Counted from the first letter of the stretch, positions 17,865 to 27,672 are shown. The stretch is 64,000 nt of DNA from Phycisphaerales bacterium (GCA_020845755.1 JADLFE010000046.1:124001-188000), one strand, 5' to 3'. Notes: generated by a model not told the origin, from the letters alone. Made by a program: numbers and translations.

Positions 17865-17870
17865 TAAAAT
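17865..17870 (+). promoter_or_regulatory. candidate -10 (TAAAAT) for hldE
   Basis: TAAAAT lies 36 nt before the hldE start codon, which has a GGAG 12 nt upstream. This contrasts with leaderless neighbours, in which the hexamer is 5-8 nt from the start. Confidence 0.4.
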
Positions 17871-17906
17871 GACCCCGGATTCACGCCGAACGGAGATTCA
17901 CCCCGC

Positions 17907-19442
17907 ATGGACTCGCTCCTCGAGCACGTCGCCCACTGGAAGCCATTCACGGCCTTGGTCGTCGGCGATTTCATGCTCGATCAACTCGTCTATGGCGACG
18001 CCGAACGCCTCAGCGCCGACGCCCCGGTTCCGATCCTCCACGTCTCGTCGCGCGAAGACCGCCCCGGCGGCTCGGCCAACGTCTGCCTCGATCTGACCGC
18101 GCTCAAAGGCAACGTCATCGCCTTGGGAGTCACCGGAAACGACGACGCGGCCCGCGCCCTCCGCGATTCGCTCTCCTCGCAGGGCGTTGACGTTTCCGGG
18201 CTCGTGGTCGATCCGTCTCGCCCAACGACCGTGAAACAAAACCTGATCGGCAAGGCGCAGGCACGCCACCCGCAGAAGATGTTCCGCGTCGACTACGAAT
18301 CGCGCGCGCCGTTATCGCCGAAGGTCGTCGCGGACCTGCTCGCGAAATTCGAGCACGCCCTCCCAGCCGTCGATGTCGTTTGCATCGAGGACTACGACAA
18401 GGGCGTCTGCACGCCCGAACTCTGCCAGGGCGTTATCAACGCGGCACGACGCGCCGGCAAGCCCGTGTTCGTCGATCCCGCGCGATTGAGTGATTACTCG
18501 AAATACCGCGGCGCGGCGGCGATTACTCCCAACCGCACCGAGGCCGAGACCGCGACCGAACTCCGCACGCACGGCGAAGCAAGCCCGGAACACAACCGCG
18601 CCCTTGCCGAGAAATTGCTCCGCGATTGCTCGCTCGACGCGGTCGTGCTCACCCTCGACCGCCACGGCGCGCTGCTCCAGGAAAAGTGCGCTGAACCAAT
18701 CTCCGTGCCGACGATCGCAAGGCAGGTCTACGACGTCACCGGCGCCGGTGACATGTTCCTCGCGGGCCTCGCCGCGGCCCGGGCCAACGCGATCGGCTGG
18801 GCCGACGCCGTTCGCTTCGCAAACGCCGCCGCGGGCCTCGAGGTCGAGGTCTTCGGCGTGCAGCCGATCCCGCTAGAGAAAGTCCACCTGTCGCTCCTTT
18901 CGATCGCGCGCACCGGCGGCGGAAAACTCCGCACCATGCGCGAACTCCTCGTCGAAGTCGCCGACGTCAAACGTCGCGGCGGAAAGGTTGTGTTCACCAA
19001 CGGCTGCTTCGACGTTCTCCACGCCGGGCACGTCTGGCTCCTCGATCAGGCCAAGAAAGAAGGCGATTATCTCATCGTTGCGACCAACACCGACGAGAAA
19101 ATCAGGCAGTTCAAGGGCGAGAATCGCCCCGTCAACTGCGCCGCGGATCGCGTGACCGTTCTGTCCGGGCTGGCGAGCGTTGACGCCGTCATCGTGTTCG
19201 ACGAAGACACCCCGACCGAGAGCATCACCACCATCAAGCCCGACGTGCTCGTGAAAGGCGGCGAATACTCGCCAGATCAGGTCGTCGGAGCCAAATTCGT
19301 GCAGAGTTATGGCGGACGCATCGTCCGCGTCCCCATGCTCGACGGCCAGAGTTCCACGCAAGTACTCACACGCTTGGGAGACCCGCGCGCCAATGTTGTC
19401 TCCCCAGGCGATCGCGATCGCTTCGTCGCGGATCGCTCATAA
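17907..19442 (+). CDS. hldE: bifunctional heptose 7-phosphate kinase / heptose 1-phosphate adenylyltransferase
   Basis: Makes ADP-heptose for the lipopolysaccharide core. The 511-residue protein has an N-terminal PfkB/ribokinase domain (about 1-325: RPGGSANVCLDL, and the catalytic GAGDMFLAG motif) and a C-terminal nucleotidyltransferase domain (about 350-485: TNGCFDVLHAGHVWLL and the later KGGEY motif). The order and length match HldE. It follows lpxK by 92 nt on the same strand, consistent with an envelope-biosynthesis cluster. No truncation is seen. Confidence 0.93.
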   Translation: MDSLLEHVAHWKPFTALVVGDFMLDQLVYGDAERLSADAPVPILHVSSREDRPGGSANVCLDLTALKGNVIALGVTGNDDAARALRDSLSSQGVDVSGLVVDPSRPTTVKQNLIGKAQARHPQKMFRVDYESRAPLSPKVVADLLAKFEHALPAVDVVCIEDYDKGVCTPELCQGVINAARRAGKPVFVDPARLSDYSKYRGAAAITPNRTEAETATELRTHGEASPEHNRALAEKLLRDCSLDAVVLTLDRHGALLQEKCAEPISVPTIARQVYDVTGAGDMFLAGLAAARANAIGWADAVRFANAAAGLEVEVFGVQPIPLEKVHLSLLSIARTGGGKLRTMRELLVEVADVKRRGGKVVFTNGCFDVLHAGHVWLLDQAKKEGDYLIVATNTDEKIRQFKGENRPVNCAADRVTVLSGLASVDAVIVFDEDTPTESITTIKPDVLVKGGEYSPDQVVGAKFVQSYGGRIVRVPMLDGQSSTQVLTRLGDPRANVVSPGDRDRFVADRS

Positions 19443-19582
19443 GGGCAATAACAATCCGATGACTCGCGTGGAGCGGCCCCGGCGTGTGAACGCACCCGAA
19501 GCAGTCCCCCATTCGTGTGGATTCGTTCACGACAATTCGCAATCACGCGGACAGATACGCCCGACACTCCGATACTTGATGC

Positions 19583-20005
19583 GTGCGCCATGTCGCCATC
19601 ATCCACCCCATGTACCTCCACCTCATCCTCGCGGGGCGCAAACGGATCGAGGTCCGTCTATCGCAGAACCGCGTCGCTCCCTTCGGACTCGTGTCGCCCG
19701 GCGATACGATCTACTTCAAGGCACGCTCGGGAGGCTTCGGCGCTCGCGCCGCCGTTGCGAGCGTCGATGAAATCCAGAACCTGACGCCGCCGCTGGTCGC
19801 GATGCTCTTCCGCCGCTACAACGCCTTTGCCTGCGGCAGTGCGGCCTTCTGGCGTGCAAAGCAGATCGCTAGATTCGCCACACTCATCCATCTCGCCGAC
19901 GTGCGCCCTATCAGTCATGGCCCGGCATATCGAGATTCGCCAGGCTACTCACCGCGCAGCTCGTGGATCGTGCTCCGCCGTCCGTCGGCACGTCGCGCGT
20001 CATAG
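19583..20005 (+). CDS. ASCH-domain protein
   Basis: A 140-residue protein whose first 110 residues resemble the ASCH/PUA-like fold: HPMYLHLILAGRKRIEVRL, then a segment with PGDTIYFKA. ASCH proteins bind or process nucleic acids, and some hydrolyse modified nucleosides; the substrate here is unknown. Translation starts at a GTG (19583). The C-terminus is basic and serine-rich and may be disordered. It is convergent with the MDR dehydrogenase gene, with only 20 nt between stop codons. Confidence 0.72.
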   Translation: MRHVAIIHPMYLHLILAGRKRIEVRLSQNRVAPFGLVSPGDTIYFKARSGGFGARAAVASVDEIQNLTPPLVAMLFRRYNAFACGSAAFWRAKQIARFATLIHLADVRPISHGPAYRDSPGYSPRSSWIVLRRPSARRAS

Positions 20006-20025
20006 CAATGCTCGCCGATCAGCCT

Positions 20026-21072
20026 TCAACTCCACCTGATCACGATCTTGCCGAACTGTTCCGCCGCCTCCAGCCTCGCATAGGCATCGCGGCATTGCTC
20101 GGGTACGAAGACCTGATCAACCACCGGCGCGAGTTTCCCGGCGCGGAACAACGCCGCCACCTCGCGAAACTCGTCGTTCGATCCCATCGTCGATCCCAGC
20201 ACTCGCAACTGATTCCAGAAGATACGGGCGAGATCGGTCGTCGCGTCGGGCCCGCTGGTGCAGCCCGGCGTGACATAGGCCCCGCCGCGTGCGAGTGACT
20301 TGACGCACGATAGGTGCGTTGCCTTGCCCGAAGAATCGATCGCCATGTCCACGCCGCGTTTGTTGGTCCAGGCGCGAACCTGCGACGACCAGTCGCTCCC
20401 GTTGTCGAGGATGAGGCAGTCGGCGCCGAGTTGTTTGGCGCGATCGAGTTTCCACTGGTGGCGGCTCGTGACCACGACCCGGCAGGCGTAGTGCTTGGCA
20501 ATCGCCAACGCCGCTGTCGCCACACCGCCGCCGATGCCCGTGATCAGCACCGACTGCCCCGGACGGAGCTGCCCCTTGGTGACGATCATCGAATACGCGG
20601 TCAGCGCGCACAAGCCAAATGCGGCGGCCGGCACGGGGTCCTGCGTCGATTCAACCGCCGCGAGATTCGCCGCCGGCGCGAGGAACTTCTCGGCGTGCAT
20701 GCCGAGGTGGTGCTCTCCGATGAGCTCATAGTTCGGCGTGAGCGTGGAGTTTGGCGGGTCGCTGGGGTGCTGGCGTTCGGGCACGCGCATCGCCGCGTTG
20801 ACGATGACGCGCGTGCCGATCCACGAGGAATCGACGCCCGGGCCGACCGCCTCGACCACGCCGCACGCATCGCAGCCGGACACACGCGGGTAGCCGAGCT
20901 TCAGTCCCGGCACGCCGCGCCCGACCCACAGATCCATCTGGTTGAAGGCCGAGGCGAGCGTTCGCACGAGGCACTCGCCCACCGCGGGCGGCGCGGGCTC
21001 GGGCCAATCGTGGACCAGCGAAACGTTCGGTGCAACGGGCGAGGCCTGCTTTGAAACGACAATGGCGCGCAT
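20026..21072 (-). CDS. MDR-family zinc-type alcohol dehydrogenase / quinone oxidoreductase
   Basis: A 348-residue medium-chain dehydrogenase/reductase. The N-terminal GroES-like catalytic domain contains GCDACGVVEAVGPGV. The nucleotide-binding domain has GIGGGVATAALAIAKHY, the Rossmann turn for NAD(P). The four-cysteine structural zinc loop of classical alcohol dehydrogenases is not evident, so it is closer to the quinone-oxidoreductase-like branch; the substrate is unknown. The start at 21072 (MRAIVVSK) matches the usual family N-terminus; a longer frame upstream is ignored. TATCCT ends 6 nt before the ATG and there is no Shine-Dalgarno sequence. Confidence 0.88.
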   Translation of the reverse strand: MRAIVVSKQASPVAPNVSLVHDWPEPAPPAVGECLVRTLASAFNQMDLWVGRGVPGLKLGYPRVSGCDACGVVEAVGPGVDSSWIGTRVIVNAAMRVPERQHPSDPPNSTLTPNYELIGEHHLGMHAEKFLAPAANLAAVESTQDPVPAAAFGLCALTAYSMIVTKGQLRPGQSVLITGIGGGVATAALAIAKHYACRVVVTSRHQWKLDRAKQLGADCLILDNGSDWSSQVRAWTNKRGVDMAIDSSGKATHLSCVKSLARGGAYVTPGCTSGPDATTDLARIFWNQLRVLGSTMGSNDEFREVAALFRAGKLAPVVDQVFVPEQCRDAYARLEAAEQFGKIVIRWS

Positions 21073-21078
21073 GGTCAC

Positions 21079-21084
21079 AGGATA
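21079..21084 (-). promoter_or_regulatory. candidate -10 (TATCCT) for the leaderless MDR gene
   Basis: TATCCT on the minus strand ends 6 nt before the ATG at 21072; no Shine-Dalgarno sequence is seen. Confidence 0.5.
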
Positions 21085-21209
21085 GCGAAACAGCGAAACA
21101 TCGATACAGGGAATAGCCGCATGAACAACCGAGCCAACGAGACTGGACCGGATGTCAGGGTTGGGAAGCGCGTCTGCGCGAGCGGAGCGGGTCGGCGCCA
21201 ATCGTCAAC

Positions 21210-21236
21210 AAAAAAAGCCCGGCGCGTGCCGGGCTT
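21210..21236 (-). terminator. Rho-independent terminator of the Gfo/Idh oxidoreductase gene
   Basis: A 9-bp stem (AAGCCCGGC 21215-21223 with GCCGGGCTT 21228-21236, 4-nt loop) is followed on the minus strand by a T7 run (21216..21210). It lies 66 nt after the stop at 21302. Confidence 0.88.
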
Positions 21237-21301
21237 GGTCGTTCGATTGACTCTGATTGAGGCGGGTCACGTCGTCACGGTTATGACGCCCGCAGAATCG
21301 C

Positions 21302-22663
21302 TCACACCATCTTCGTCTTGCCGGGGATCGCGACCGCCGGCGTCTCCATCGGGCCGAATTCGAGTTTGGCCGGCACGAGTTCTTCCTTGGAGTTGATCGC
21401 TTCGTCCCACGTGATGGTCTTGCCGGTGTAGGCCGCCATCCGCGCCGCGATCGCCAGCATGCAACTGTTGGCGCTGCGCTGCGCGTCATTGATCGGCTTG
21501 CCCGCGCGAATCGACGCCCACAGTTCGTCGTGCTCGTTCTGGTACATCGCGCCGACGTCCGCTCCCGAGCCCTTCACGTTCCACAGTTCCTTGCCGCTGT
21601 AGTCGCTGGCCTTCAGCGTCGGGCCCCAGCCCTCCACGATGGCCTGGCCCTTGGTGCCATAGATGTAATCGGTGTTGTCATTGCTGCAGCCCTCGATCTG
21701 GCGGCAGCCGTGATAGGCGCGCCGTCCGTCGGCGTATTCATAGATCGCCGCGAAGTGGTCGAAGACGTTCCCGTGCTCCGGGCCATTGCGCGCCGCGCGC
21801 CCGCCCAGGCATGAGATCTTCTTGGGCATCTCATCGCCCATCGCCCAGGCCAGGCGATCGATGCTGTGCACCGCCTGCTCGACGATGTGGTCGCCCGAGA
21901 TCCAGGTGAAGTGCCACCAGTTCCGCATCTGGAATTCGACGTCGGTCCATTCGGGCTGGCGAGGACGCTTGCCAAGCGTGCCGGTGAGATACGTCGTATA
22001 GGCGCTGTTCACAGGGCCGATCGAACCCGACAGGATCTTGTCAAACGCCTGCTTCATGCCCGGGTGATGGCGCCAGCAGAAGCCGATCAGCACGCCCAGG
22101 TTCTTGGCCTTGGCCTCCTCGCCCGCAGCGCAGAACGCGCGGTAGCCCGGCGCATCCACCGCGATCGGCTTCTCGGCGAACACGTGCTTCCCGGCCTTGA
22201 TCGCCGCTCGTAGATGTTCCGGGCGGAAGCACGGATAACTCGTCAGCAACACCGCGTCCACGCCGCTGTCGATCACCCTTTGGTACGAGTCAAACCCCGT
22301 GAACTTGCGATCCTCGGAAACGTTGAGCTGTTCCTTGGTGATCGTGCGGTCCTTCGGGTGGTCATCGCCGTTGCCCAGCCAATCGCCGATGTTCTTGTAC
22401 GCCGAATCAAGGCGGTCCTTGAACACGTCGCCCATCGACCACAGCACCAGCCCCTTGTCGGCAGCCAGCGCCTGCGTCGCCGCCCCCGTGCCGCGACCAC
22501 CGCAGCCGATCAGCCCGATCTTCATTGTGTCCGACCCGGCGGCATGAACCAGCGGCGAAGCCAGGCCGTTCGACAACACCGGAACCGCGGCGGCAACAGC
22601 GGACACGCGGACAAAGTCCCGGCGCGACAGGCCGGACGTTTCGGGGTGATTCTGCTCGTTCAT
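21302..22663 (-). CDS. Tat-exported Gfo/Idh/MocA-family oxidoreductase
   Basis: A 453-residue NAD(P)-dependent oxidoreductase exported by the Tat pathway: the N-terminus has LSRRDFVRVSAVAAAVPVL. The Rossmann motif is IGLIGCGGRGTGAA, followed by the EKP motif (FAEKPIAVD) typical of the family, and the C-terminal alpha/beta domain. Planctomycetes encode many such secreted members, thought to act on sugars or polyols. The start at 22663 is fixed by GGAGG 8 nt upstream, rather than an ATG five codons earlier. It is expressed from its own unit with a terminator and is preceded by the FGE-like gene. Confidence 0.9.
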   Translation of the reverse strand: MNEQNHPETSGLSRRDFVRVSAVAAAVPVLSNGLASPLVHAAGSDTMKIGLIGCGGRGTGAATQALAADKGLVLWSMGDVFKDRLDSAYKNIGDWLGNGDDHPKDRTITKEQLNVSEDRKFTGFDSYQRVIDSGVDAVLLTSYPCFRPEHLRAAIKAGKHVFAEKPIAVDAPGYRAFCAAGEEAKAKNLGVLIGFCWRHHPGMKQAFDKILSGSIGPVNSAYTTYLTGTLGKRPRQPEWTDVEFQMRNWWHFTWISGDHIVEQAVHSIDRLAWAMGDEMPKKISCLGGRAARNGPEHGNVFDHFAAIYEYADGRRAYHGCRQIEGCSNDNTDYIYGTKGQAIVEGWGPTLKASDYSGKELWNVKGSGADVGAMYQNEHDELWASIRAGKPINDAQRSANSCMLAIAARMAAYTGKTITWDEAINSKEELVPAKLEFGPMETPAVAIPGKTKMV

Positions 22664-22783
22664 GAAAGAAGCCTCCACGCCCCAGCGGCACGCTCGGGCG
22701 ATGCGACAGCGTACAGCGCCAAACGCTCGCTGCCAACCCTCGCAGATCTCATCAATGTCACGGTGACCAACACGGATCGGGGG

Positions 22784-23737
22784 CTACTTCCCGCCCGCCT
22801 TCGCGTCCGCGCCGGGTTCACAAACAACCCGGAACCCCACAAACCCGCCCTCGGTGAGCCACCACTTGCTCTTGGGAATATTCGGGTCGCTGGCATTGAG
22901 CGCGCCGGTGTTCACCAGGCGCGCCTCGGGACGCATCGCGCTGGCGTCTGCCACGAACGACCCGCCCTTGATCACCCACTTGCCATCAAGCCCCTTGGCC
23001 CATTCGCCCGCGTTGCCCATCATGTCATACAGGCCCCAGGCGTTCGCTTCCTTGGTGCCCAGCAGGTGTGTCTTGGCCTCCGCATTGTCCGCAAACCACG
23101 CGACGGCATCCAGCGACGCCACGTCATCGCCCGACGGATACTTCGTGTTCGCCCCAGCCCGGCAGGCGTATTCCCACTCCGCCTCCGTCGGCACGCGATA
23201 CTTCTTCCCCGTCTTGGCCGCCAGCCACGCCGCGAAATTCTCCGCGCCGCGATACGAAATCGAGATCACCGGATAGCCCGTCGTTCCAAAGCCCCGATCG
23301 GCCGACACGTACGGCTTCGTCGGCTTGGTCACCGCGTCGGCCGCGGTCGTGCCCACCGCGCCCTCCGGCTTGTCGAGCCCGAACAGGAACGCGTTGTAGT
23401 GGTCCCAACTGATCTCCACCGTGCTGAAATACAACGCACCGATCTCCTTGGTCACCGCTTTGGACGGATCGGCGGGGTCCGCCATCGTGATCGATCCCGG
23501 CGGGATCGGCACCATATCAACCGTCAACACCGTGCCCGAGATCGTTTCCGTGTACGGCTCCAACTTCGGCGCGTCCTTTTTCACCACGACGCTCGAAGCC
23601 TTCTCGCTGGGAGCCGTCGGCATCAGATCGGGCGGGATCACCGGAGGCTCGGCCCGTGCGGCTCCAACCGTTACACTCATCCCGATCACGGACAGGACCG
23701 CGGAGATGTTCATGATTCGGCGCTGGCTCGTGTTCAT
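22784..23737 (-). CDS. secreted formylglycine-generating-enzyme (SUMF1)-like protein, probably not an FGE
   Basis: A 317-residue protein with a signal peptide (about 1-29, ending GAARA) and an FGE-sulfatase/SUMF1 fold: RVPTEAEWEYACRAG, MGNAGEW, IKGGSF and GFRVV are the family landmarks in order. The cysteines that true formylglycine-generating enzymes use next to the RGGS region are absent; the segment reads GGSFVADASAMRPEAR. It is therefore more likely a binding or structural member, a very common situation in the family. No sulfatase gene is adjacent. The start could be ATG 23737 or 23713. Confidence 0.85.
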   Translation of the reverse strand: MNTSQRRIMNISAVLSVIGMSVTVGAARAEPPVIPPDLMPTAPSEKASSVVVKKDAPKLEPYTETISGTVLTVDMVPIPPGSITMADPADPSKAVTKEIGALYFSTVEISWDHYNAFLFGLDKPEGAVGTTAADAVTKPTKPYVSADRGFGTTGYPVISISYRGAENFAAWLAAKTGKKYRVPTEAEWEYACRAGANTKYPSGDDVASLDAVAWFADNAEAKTHLLGTKEANAWGLYDMMGNAGEWAKGLDGKWVIKGGSFVADASAMRPEARLVNTGALNASDPNIPKSKWWLTEGGFVGFRVVCEPGADAKAGGK

Positions 23738-23765
23738 GTTGAGGCTCGTCTCCCGATTCGCGATC

Positions 23766-24923
23766 GTGCGAGTTCGGCACCTTTCCCGCTGCTCCCGACC
23801 GCCCGGAGGTACGTCTTCTTACGCCTCCAGCGGTCGAAAAGTTCCACGCCGGTGGCTTGCGCTGCCCGTCGCGGCCCTGACCCTGATTCACGGCTGTTCG
23901 CCGCAGACCAAGGTCCTGACGCGACACGAATTCTCCCACCTTGCCATGGGCGTGCGCGTCAACGCCGTAGTGTACGCGAGCGACCAGCGATCAGCCCGCG
24001 AGTCCGTTGCTGCGGCGTTTGGTGAAATCTCACGCCTCGACCAACTCCTCAGCGATTATCGCCCCGACAGCCAACTCTCCCTCGCCAATGCCCGCGCCGG
24101 ACAGGGCTTCGGGCTCGGCATCACCGAGATCGACCCCGCCTTCGCCGATGCCCTGCGCGATTCGCTCTCCGTCGCCCAGCGAACCGACGGAGCATTCGAT
24201 CCCAGCGTCGGCCCGATCGTGCAACTCTGGCGGGCGGCAAGGAAATCGCAGCGCCTGCCCGACCCCGCCGCGGTTTCCGCGGCTGTCGCATGCGTGGGCT
24301 GGCGCGATATCGAATTCGCCGGCATCGCAAATCACCCGACGCTCACGCTCCGCAAGCCCGGCATGAAACTCGACCCCGGCGCGTTCGTCAAGGGCTACGC
24401 CGCCCAGCGTGCCGTCGAACTCCTCCGCTCCCGCGGCATCGACCACGCCATGATCGCCATCGCCGGCGATATCTCCTGCTCACTCCCGCCGCCGCATCAA
24501 CAAGGTTGGCGCATCGCCGTCTCCCACGGCGGTTCAGCACCCCAACGCGCCTTCTCGCTCCTGCTCAGCAACCAATCCGTGTCCACCGCCGGCGATACCG
24601 AGCAGTTCGTTGAGATCGACGGCAAACGCTACTCGCATATTGTCGATCCGCGCACCGGCCTCGGTCTCACCAACCGCGCCGCCGCGACTGTCGTTTCACA
24701 CTCCGCCACCACCGCCGACGCGCTCGACACCGCACTGTGCGTCGCCGGCCTCGATCAGTTCGAGGTCATCATGGCCCGCTTCCCCGGCTGCGAGGCCCGC
24801 CTCGAAGCATCAACCTCCGACGGCGCGTTCTCTTCGAGAGAAACTCCCGGATTTCGCTCGCTCGTCGTCCCCGACCCGGAGCGACAACCACTGAATATCC
24901 ACTCGCCGACGTTCACTCACTGA
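23766..24923 (+). CDS. apbE: ApbE-family FAD:protein FMN transferase, lipoprotein
   Basis: Transfers FMN covalently to threonine residues of target flavoproteins at the outer face of the membrane. Motifs: SDYRPDSQLS, AFDPSVGP, the LDPGAFVKGYAAQRA region (family GGIAKGYA) and HIVDPRTG. A lipobox-like stretch (LALPVAALTLIHGC) suggests lipid anchoring, with the Cys at about residue 44 if the GTG at 23766 is the start. Upstream ATGs at 23736 and 23706 are possible, but 23736 would overlap the divergent FGE-like gene. No partner such as NqrC/RnfG is in the window. The start is uncertain; the function is confident. Confidence 0.85.
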   Translation: MRVRHLSRCSRPPGGTSSYASSGRKVPRRWLALPVAALTLIHGCSPQTKVLTRHEFSHLAMGVRVNAVVYASDQRSARESVAAAFGEISRLDQLLSDYRPDSQLSLANARAGQGFGLGITEIDPAFADALRDSLSVAQRTDGAFDPSVGPIVQLWRAARKSQRLPDPAAVSAAVACVGWRDIEFAGIANHPTLTLRKPGMKLDPGAFVKGYAAQRAVELLRSRGIDHAMIAIAGDISCSLPPPHQQGWRIAVSHGGSAPQRAFSLLLSNQSVSTAGDTEQFVEIDGKRYSHIVDPRTGLGLTNRAAATVVSHSATTADALDTALCVAGLDQFEVIMARFPGCEARLEASTSDGAFSSRETPGFRSLVVPDPERQPLNIHSPTFTH

Positions 24924-24953
24924 CACACGGCAATCAGCCGCGATCTTCATCCC

Positions 24954-27602
24954 TCATTGCCCCGCCGCCGACGGCGCTCCTCCCGAGTTCTTCTCGCGGA
25001 TCGTTCTCAGCCACGACTCGGCCATCCACTTGGTTTCGTCGCTCCGCGGCGAGATCACCATCGTGTCGATCGTCTCCACAGCCCCGGTGCTCCCCATATC
25101 CGCCAGCGCGTCGCCCGCCGCTCGCACCACCCGCAACTCGTAATCGCCGAGATACCCGATCAGCGCCTTCTCGGCTTCCTCCCTGTTGTGCTTGGCCAAT
25201 CGCCCGATCACACTCACGGCATTGGCCCGCGTCCGCGTGAGCGTCCCAGGCTTGGCCAGCGCCATCGCCGCGCTCATGCCTTCCGGCAAATCCGCCGCCG
25301 CCATCGCGTCCAGAGCCGCCTGACGAAGTTCATCGTCCTGCGACTCGATCCGGGTCGACGCCAGCATGACATCCAGGCCCGCCGCGGCCTTCAGGTCCCC
25401 CAAACTCCGCAGCGCCGCCGCCCGCACACGCGTGCTCTTGTCGCCCGCCGCTGCCTCACGCAGCATGTTGATCACCCGACCACGCGTGCGGCCAGCGCCC
25501 TCCTCCGGCGTCATCCCGACCACCCGCGCAAGGCCGAGATACACCGTTTCACGCAGCCCAGGCTTGCTCAGCCTCGCCAACGCCAGCGTTTCCACCCGGT
25601 TCAGATCACCCTTGCTCGCCAGCGCGTTGGCGGCCTCATTCCGCAGGCTCTCCGTCTCCTTGGTGTCCATCGCGATCTTCATCAACGCGTCCGACGCGCC
25701 CGGTCGTTCGGGCTTGCCCAGCGCGCGGATCGCCTGGATCTTCGCCGCGTGCGTCGGCCCGCGCCGCACCTGCTCCATCCAGCGATCGGGAGACTGCTCC
25801 ATGTCAAAGCCCATGAGGCACGTCAGTTCAGGATCAACCGCGATGATGGTGGGCTCGGAGTCGAGCGTCGTCGTGGCGCTGGCCGTCTTGCCGTCCATCT
25901 CGATCATGATCCATCGCCCGTTGGGCTCGCTGGTCGTCGAGATCCACACCGGGATCGACAGCGCAAACGCGGGGTTGTCGCCGTTGATCGCCTGCTTCTG
26001 CTCCGCGCTCAGCAACAGGACTCGCGTGCGAGGATCAAAGTCCTGCGTGATGACGACGTTGGGCACGCCCGGACGCTCGCACCACTGCCAGAAGAATCGC
26101 TCCAGGCTCTCGCCCGAAACCTCCTCGAGGCAGCGCCGGAAATCGGCCGTCTCGACCGTCTTGAACTTGAATCGCTCGACATACAGACGAACGCCCCCGA
26201 AGAACGCCTCATCGCCCAGCTTGCGCCGGAGCATGTGGAGCACGCTCGCGCCCTTCCCGTAGGGGTTGGCGCCGCGCCGGAAGACTTCCCACGGGTGCGT
26301 GTACACCTTGCTGACCATGCCCGGCGTGTCCGGTGCGCTCCCGGTGTCGCCGCCGATCACCCCGTCGAAGTACGCGCGGATTGTCGTGTCGTACACGTCC
26401 CGCCCGCCGAGCGGCGCCGCCGTCCGCTCCTGCCACAGCGGCGTCATGTACGTCGCCCACCCCTCGTTGAGCCAGATATGCTCCCACGAGTTGCACGTCA
26501 TGAGATCGCCGAACCACTGGTGCGCCAATTCGTGCGAGATCAGCCCGTTGAGATCGCGGTCCTTGGCGGATTCCTCGGAGAGAATCGCGGTGTCATACAG
26601 TGTCGTCGCGCTGGTGTTCTCCATCCCGCCGTTGTTGAAGCCCCACACCAGCACCTGCGCGTACCGATCCCACGGATAGGGCTGCCCGAGCACCTGCCCG
26701 AAGATCTCGATCATCTCCGGCGTCTTGCCGAACGTCCTCGCCACGTCCCCGCCTCGCCCCGGCGGCACATACACCGGCATCGGGAGCGACTTGGTGCCCA
26801 GGTCGACCATGTCAAACTTGCCCACCACCAGCGACACGAGGTAACTGGCGTGCGGCTTGTCCTGCATCCAGTGGAATGTCTCGTACGGTGCGAGGCGATT
26901 CGTCCCGGGGCCCTGCCTGGCCTCACGCTTCACGCCAAGGAGTGTGCCATTGCTGCTGACCACGAACCCGGCCGGCACGGTGACCTCGAGTTCGGTCGTC
27001 AGTTTGTCGTTCGGAAAATCATGGCACGGGAACCAGTAACTGTTCGTCTCGGGCTGGCCCTGCGTGTGCAACTGAGCCGCACGCCCCGGATACTCCCTCG
27101 ACTCGATGTTCCACACCAGGCCCTGCGGCGGGTTCTTGGCCGCGTAGTCGATTACCACCGTCGCTTCCTGGCCCAGCGGAACAGGCGGCTCAAACGTGAC
27201 GGCCAGTTCTCGCCCGTCGTGCGTGAACGTCGTCGTGTGCCCCTCGCACGACACCCCTTCGATCGTCAACGCCTTGGCGTCAAGATCGAGCGTCTCAAGA
27301 TCCCACCCCAGCGGCGTGAGCCTGATCGTCTGGCGACCTCGGAACTCGCGCGTGTTCATGTCTTCGATCGTGATCCCGAGTTTCATGTGGAGCATGTCCG
27401 CCGCGCGATGTGGCGGGTATGCACGCGCCCACACGCCGGTCGCCTCGTCATAGGCGGGCTGGGCGACGATCGATGACCACCACTGGCGGCAATGCGCGCA
27501 CTCTTCGCCGGGACGTGCCCCGGCCGCGGAGGCCAGCAGCGTCGTTGATGCGATCAGAGTCAGAGAGATCGGGAAGCAACGGACGGGATGAGTCTTCAAC
27601 AT
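24954..27602 (-). CDS. M1-family metallo-aminopeptidase with C-terminal HEAT repeats
   Basis: An 882-residue exported zinc peptidase. It has a signal sequence (MLKTHPVRCFPISLTLIAST) followed by a CAHC motif. The M1 catalytic domain carries GGMENTSATTLYD (family GxMEN) and the zinc motif HELAHQWFGD with the third ligand in WLNEGWATY. Residues from about 620 to the end are Ala/Leu-rich helical repeats of the HEAT type. M1 enzymes remove N-terminal residues from peptides. ATG 27602 was preferred over an upstream TTG. It is followed by a second M1 gene upstream (27673-29712); the two are probably a tandem duplication with different C-termini. Confidence 0.9.
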   Translation of the reverse strand: MLKTHPVRCFPISLTLIASTTLLASAAGARPGEECAHCRQWWSSIVAQPAYDEATGVWARAYPPHRAADMLHMKLGITIEDMNTREFRGRQTIRLTPLGWDLETLDLDAKALTIEGVSCEGHTTTFTHDGRELAVTFEPPVPLGQEATVVIDYAAKNPPQGLVWNIESREYPGRAAQLHTQGQPETNSYWFPCHDFPNDKLTTELEVTVPAGFVVSSNGTLLGVKREARQGPGTNRLAPYETFHWMQDKPHASYLVSLVVGKFDMVDLGTKSLPMPVYVPPGRGGDVARTFGKTPEMIEIFGQVLGQPYPWDRYAQVLVWGFNNGGMENTSATTLYDTAILSEESAKDRDLNGLISHELAHQWFGDLMTCNSWEHIWLNEGWATYMTPLWQERTAAPLGGRDVYDTTIRAYFDGVIGGDTGSAPDTPGMVSKVYTHPWEVFRRGANPYGKGASVLHMLRRKLGDEAFFGGVRLYVERFKFKTVETADFRRCLEEVSGESLERFFWQWCERPGVPNVVITQDFDPRTRVLLLSAEQKQAINGDNPAFALSIPVWISTTSEPNGRWIMIEMDGKTASATTTLDSEPTIIAVDPELTCLMGFDMEQSPDRWMEQVRRGPTHAAKIQAIRALGKPERPGASDALMKIAMDTKETESLRNEAANALASKGDLNRVETLALARLSKPGLRETVYLGLARVVGMTPEEGAGRTRGRVINMLREAAAGDKSTRVRAAALRSLGDLKAAAGLDVMLASTRIESQDDELRQAALDAMAAADLPEGMSAAMALAKPGTLTRTRANAVSVIGRLAKHNREEAEKALIGYLGDYELRVVRAAGDALADMGSTGAVETIDTMVISPRSDETKWMAESWLRTIREKNSGGAPSAAGQ

Positions 27603-27672
27603 GCGGTATCTCGCGGGCAAATCGCTCAATCGTTGGATCAACTGGAACCGAGGGCCGGACCTTCAGGGCGGA

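Noticed and set aside
24957..27476. Plus-strand open frame of 839 codons opposite the HEAT-repeat M1 gene
   Set aside because: Product is dominated by Arg, His and Pro; the opposite strand encodes an intact M1 peptidase.
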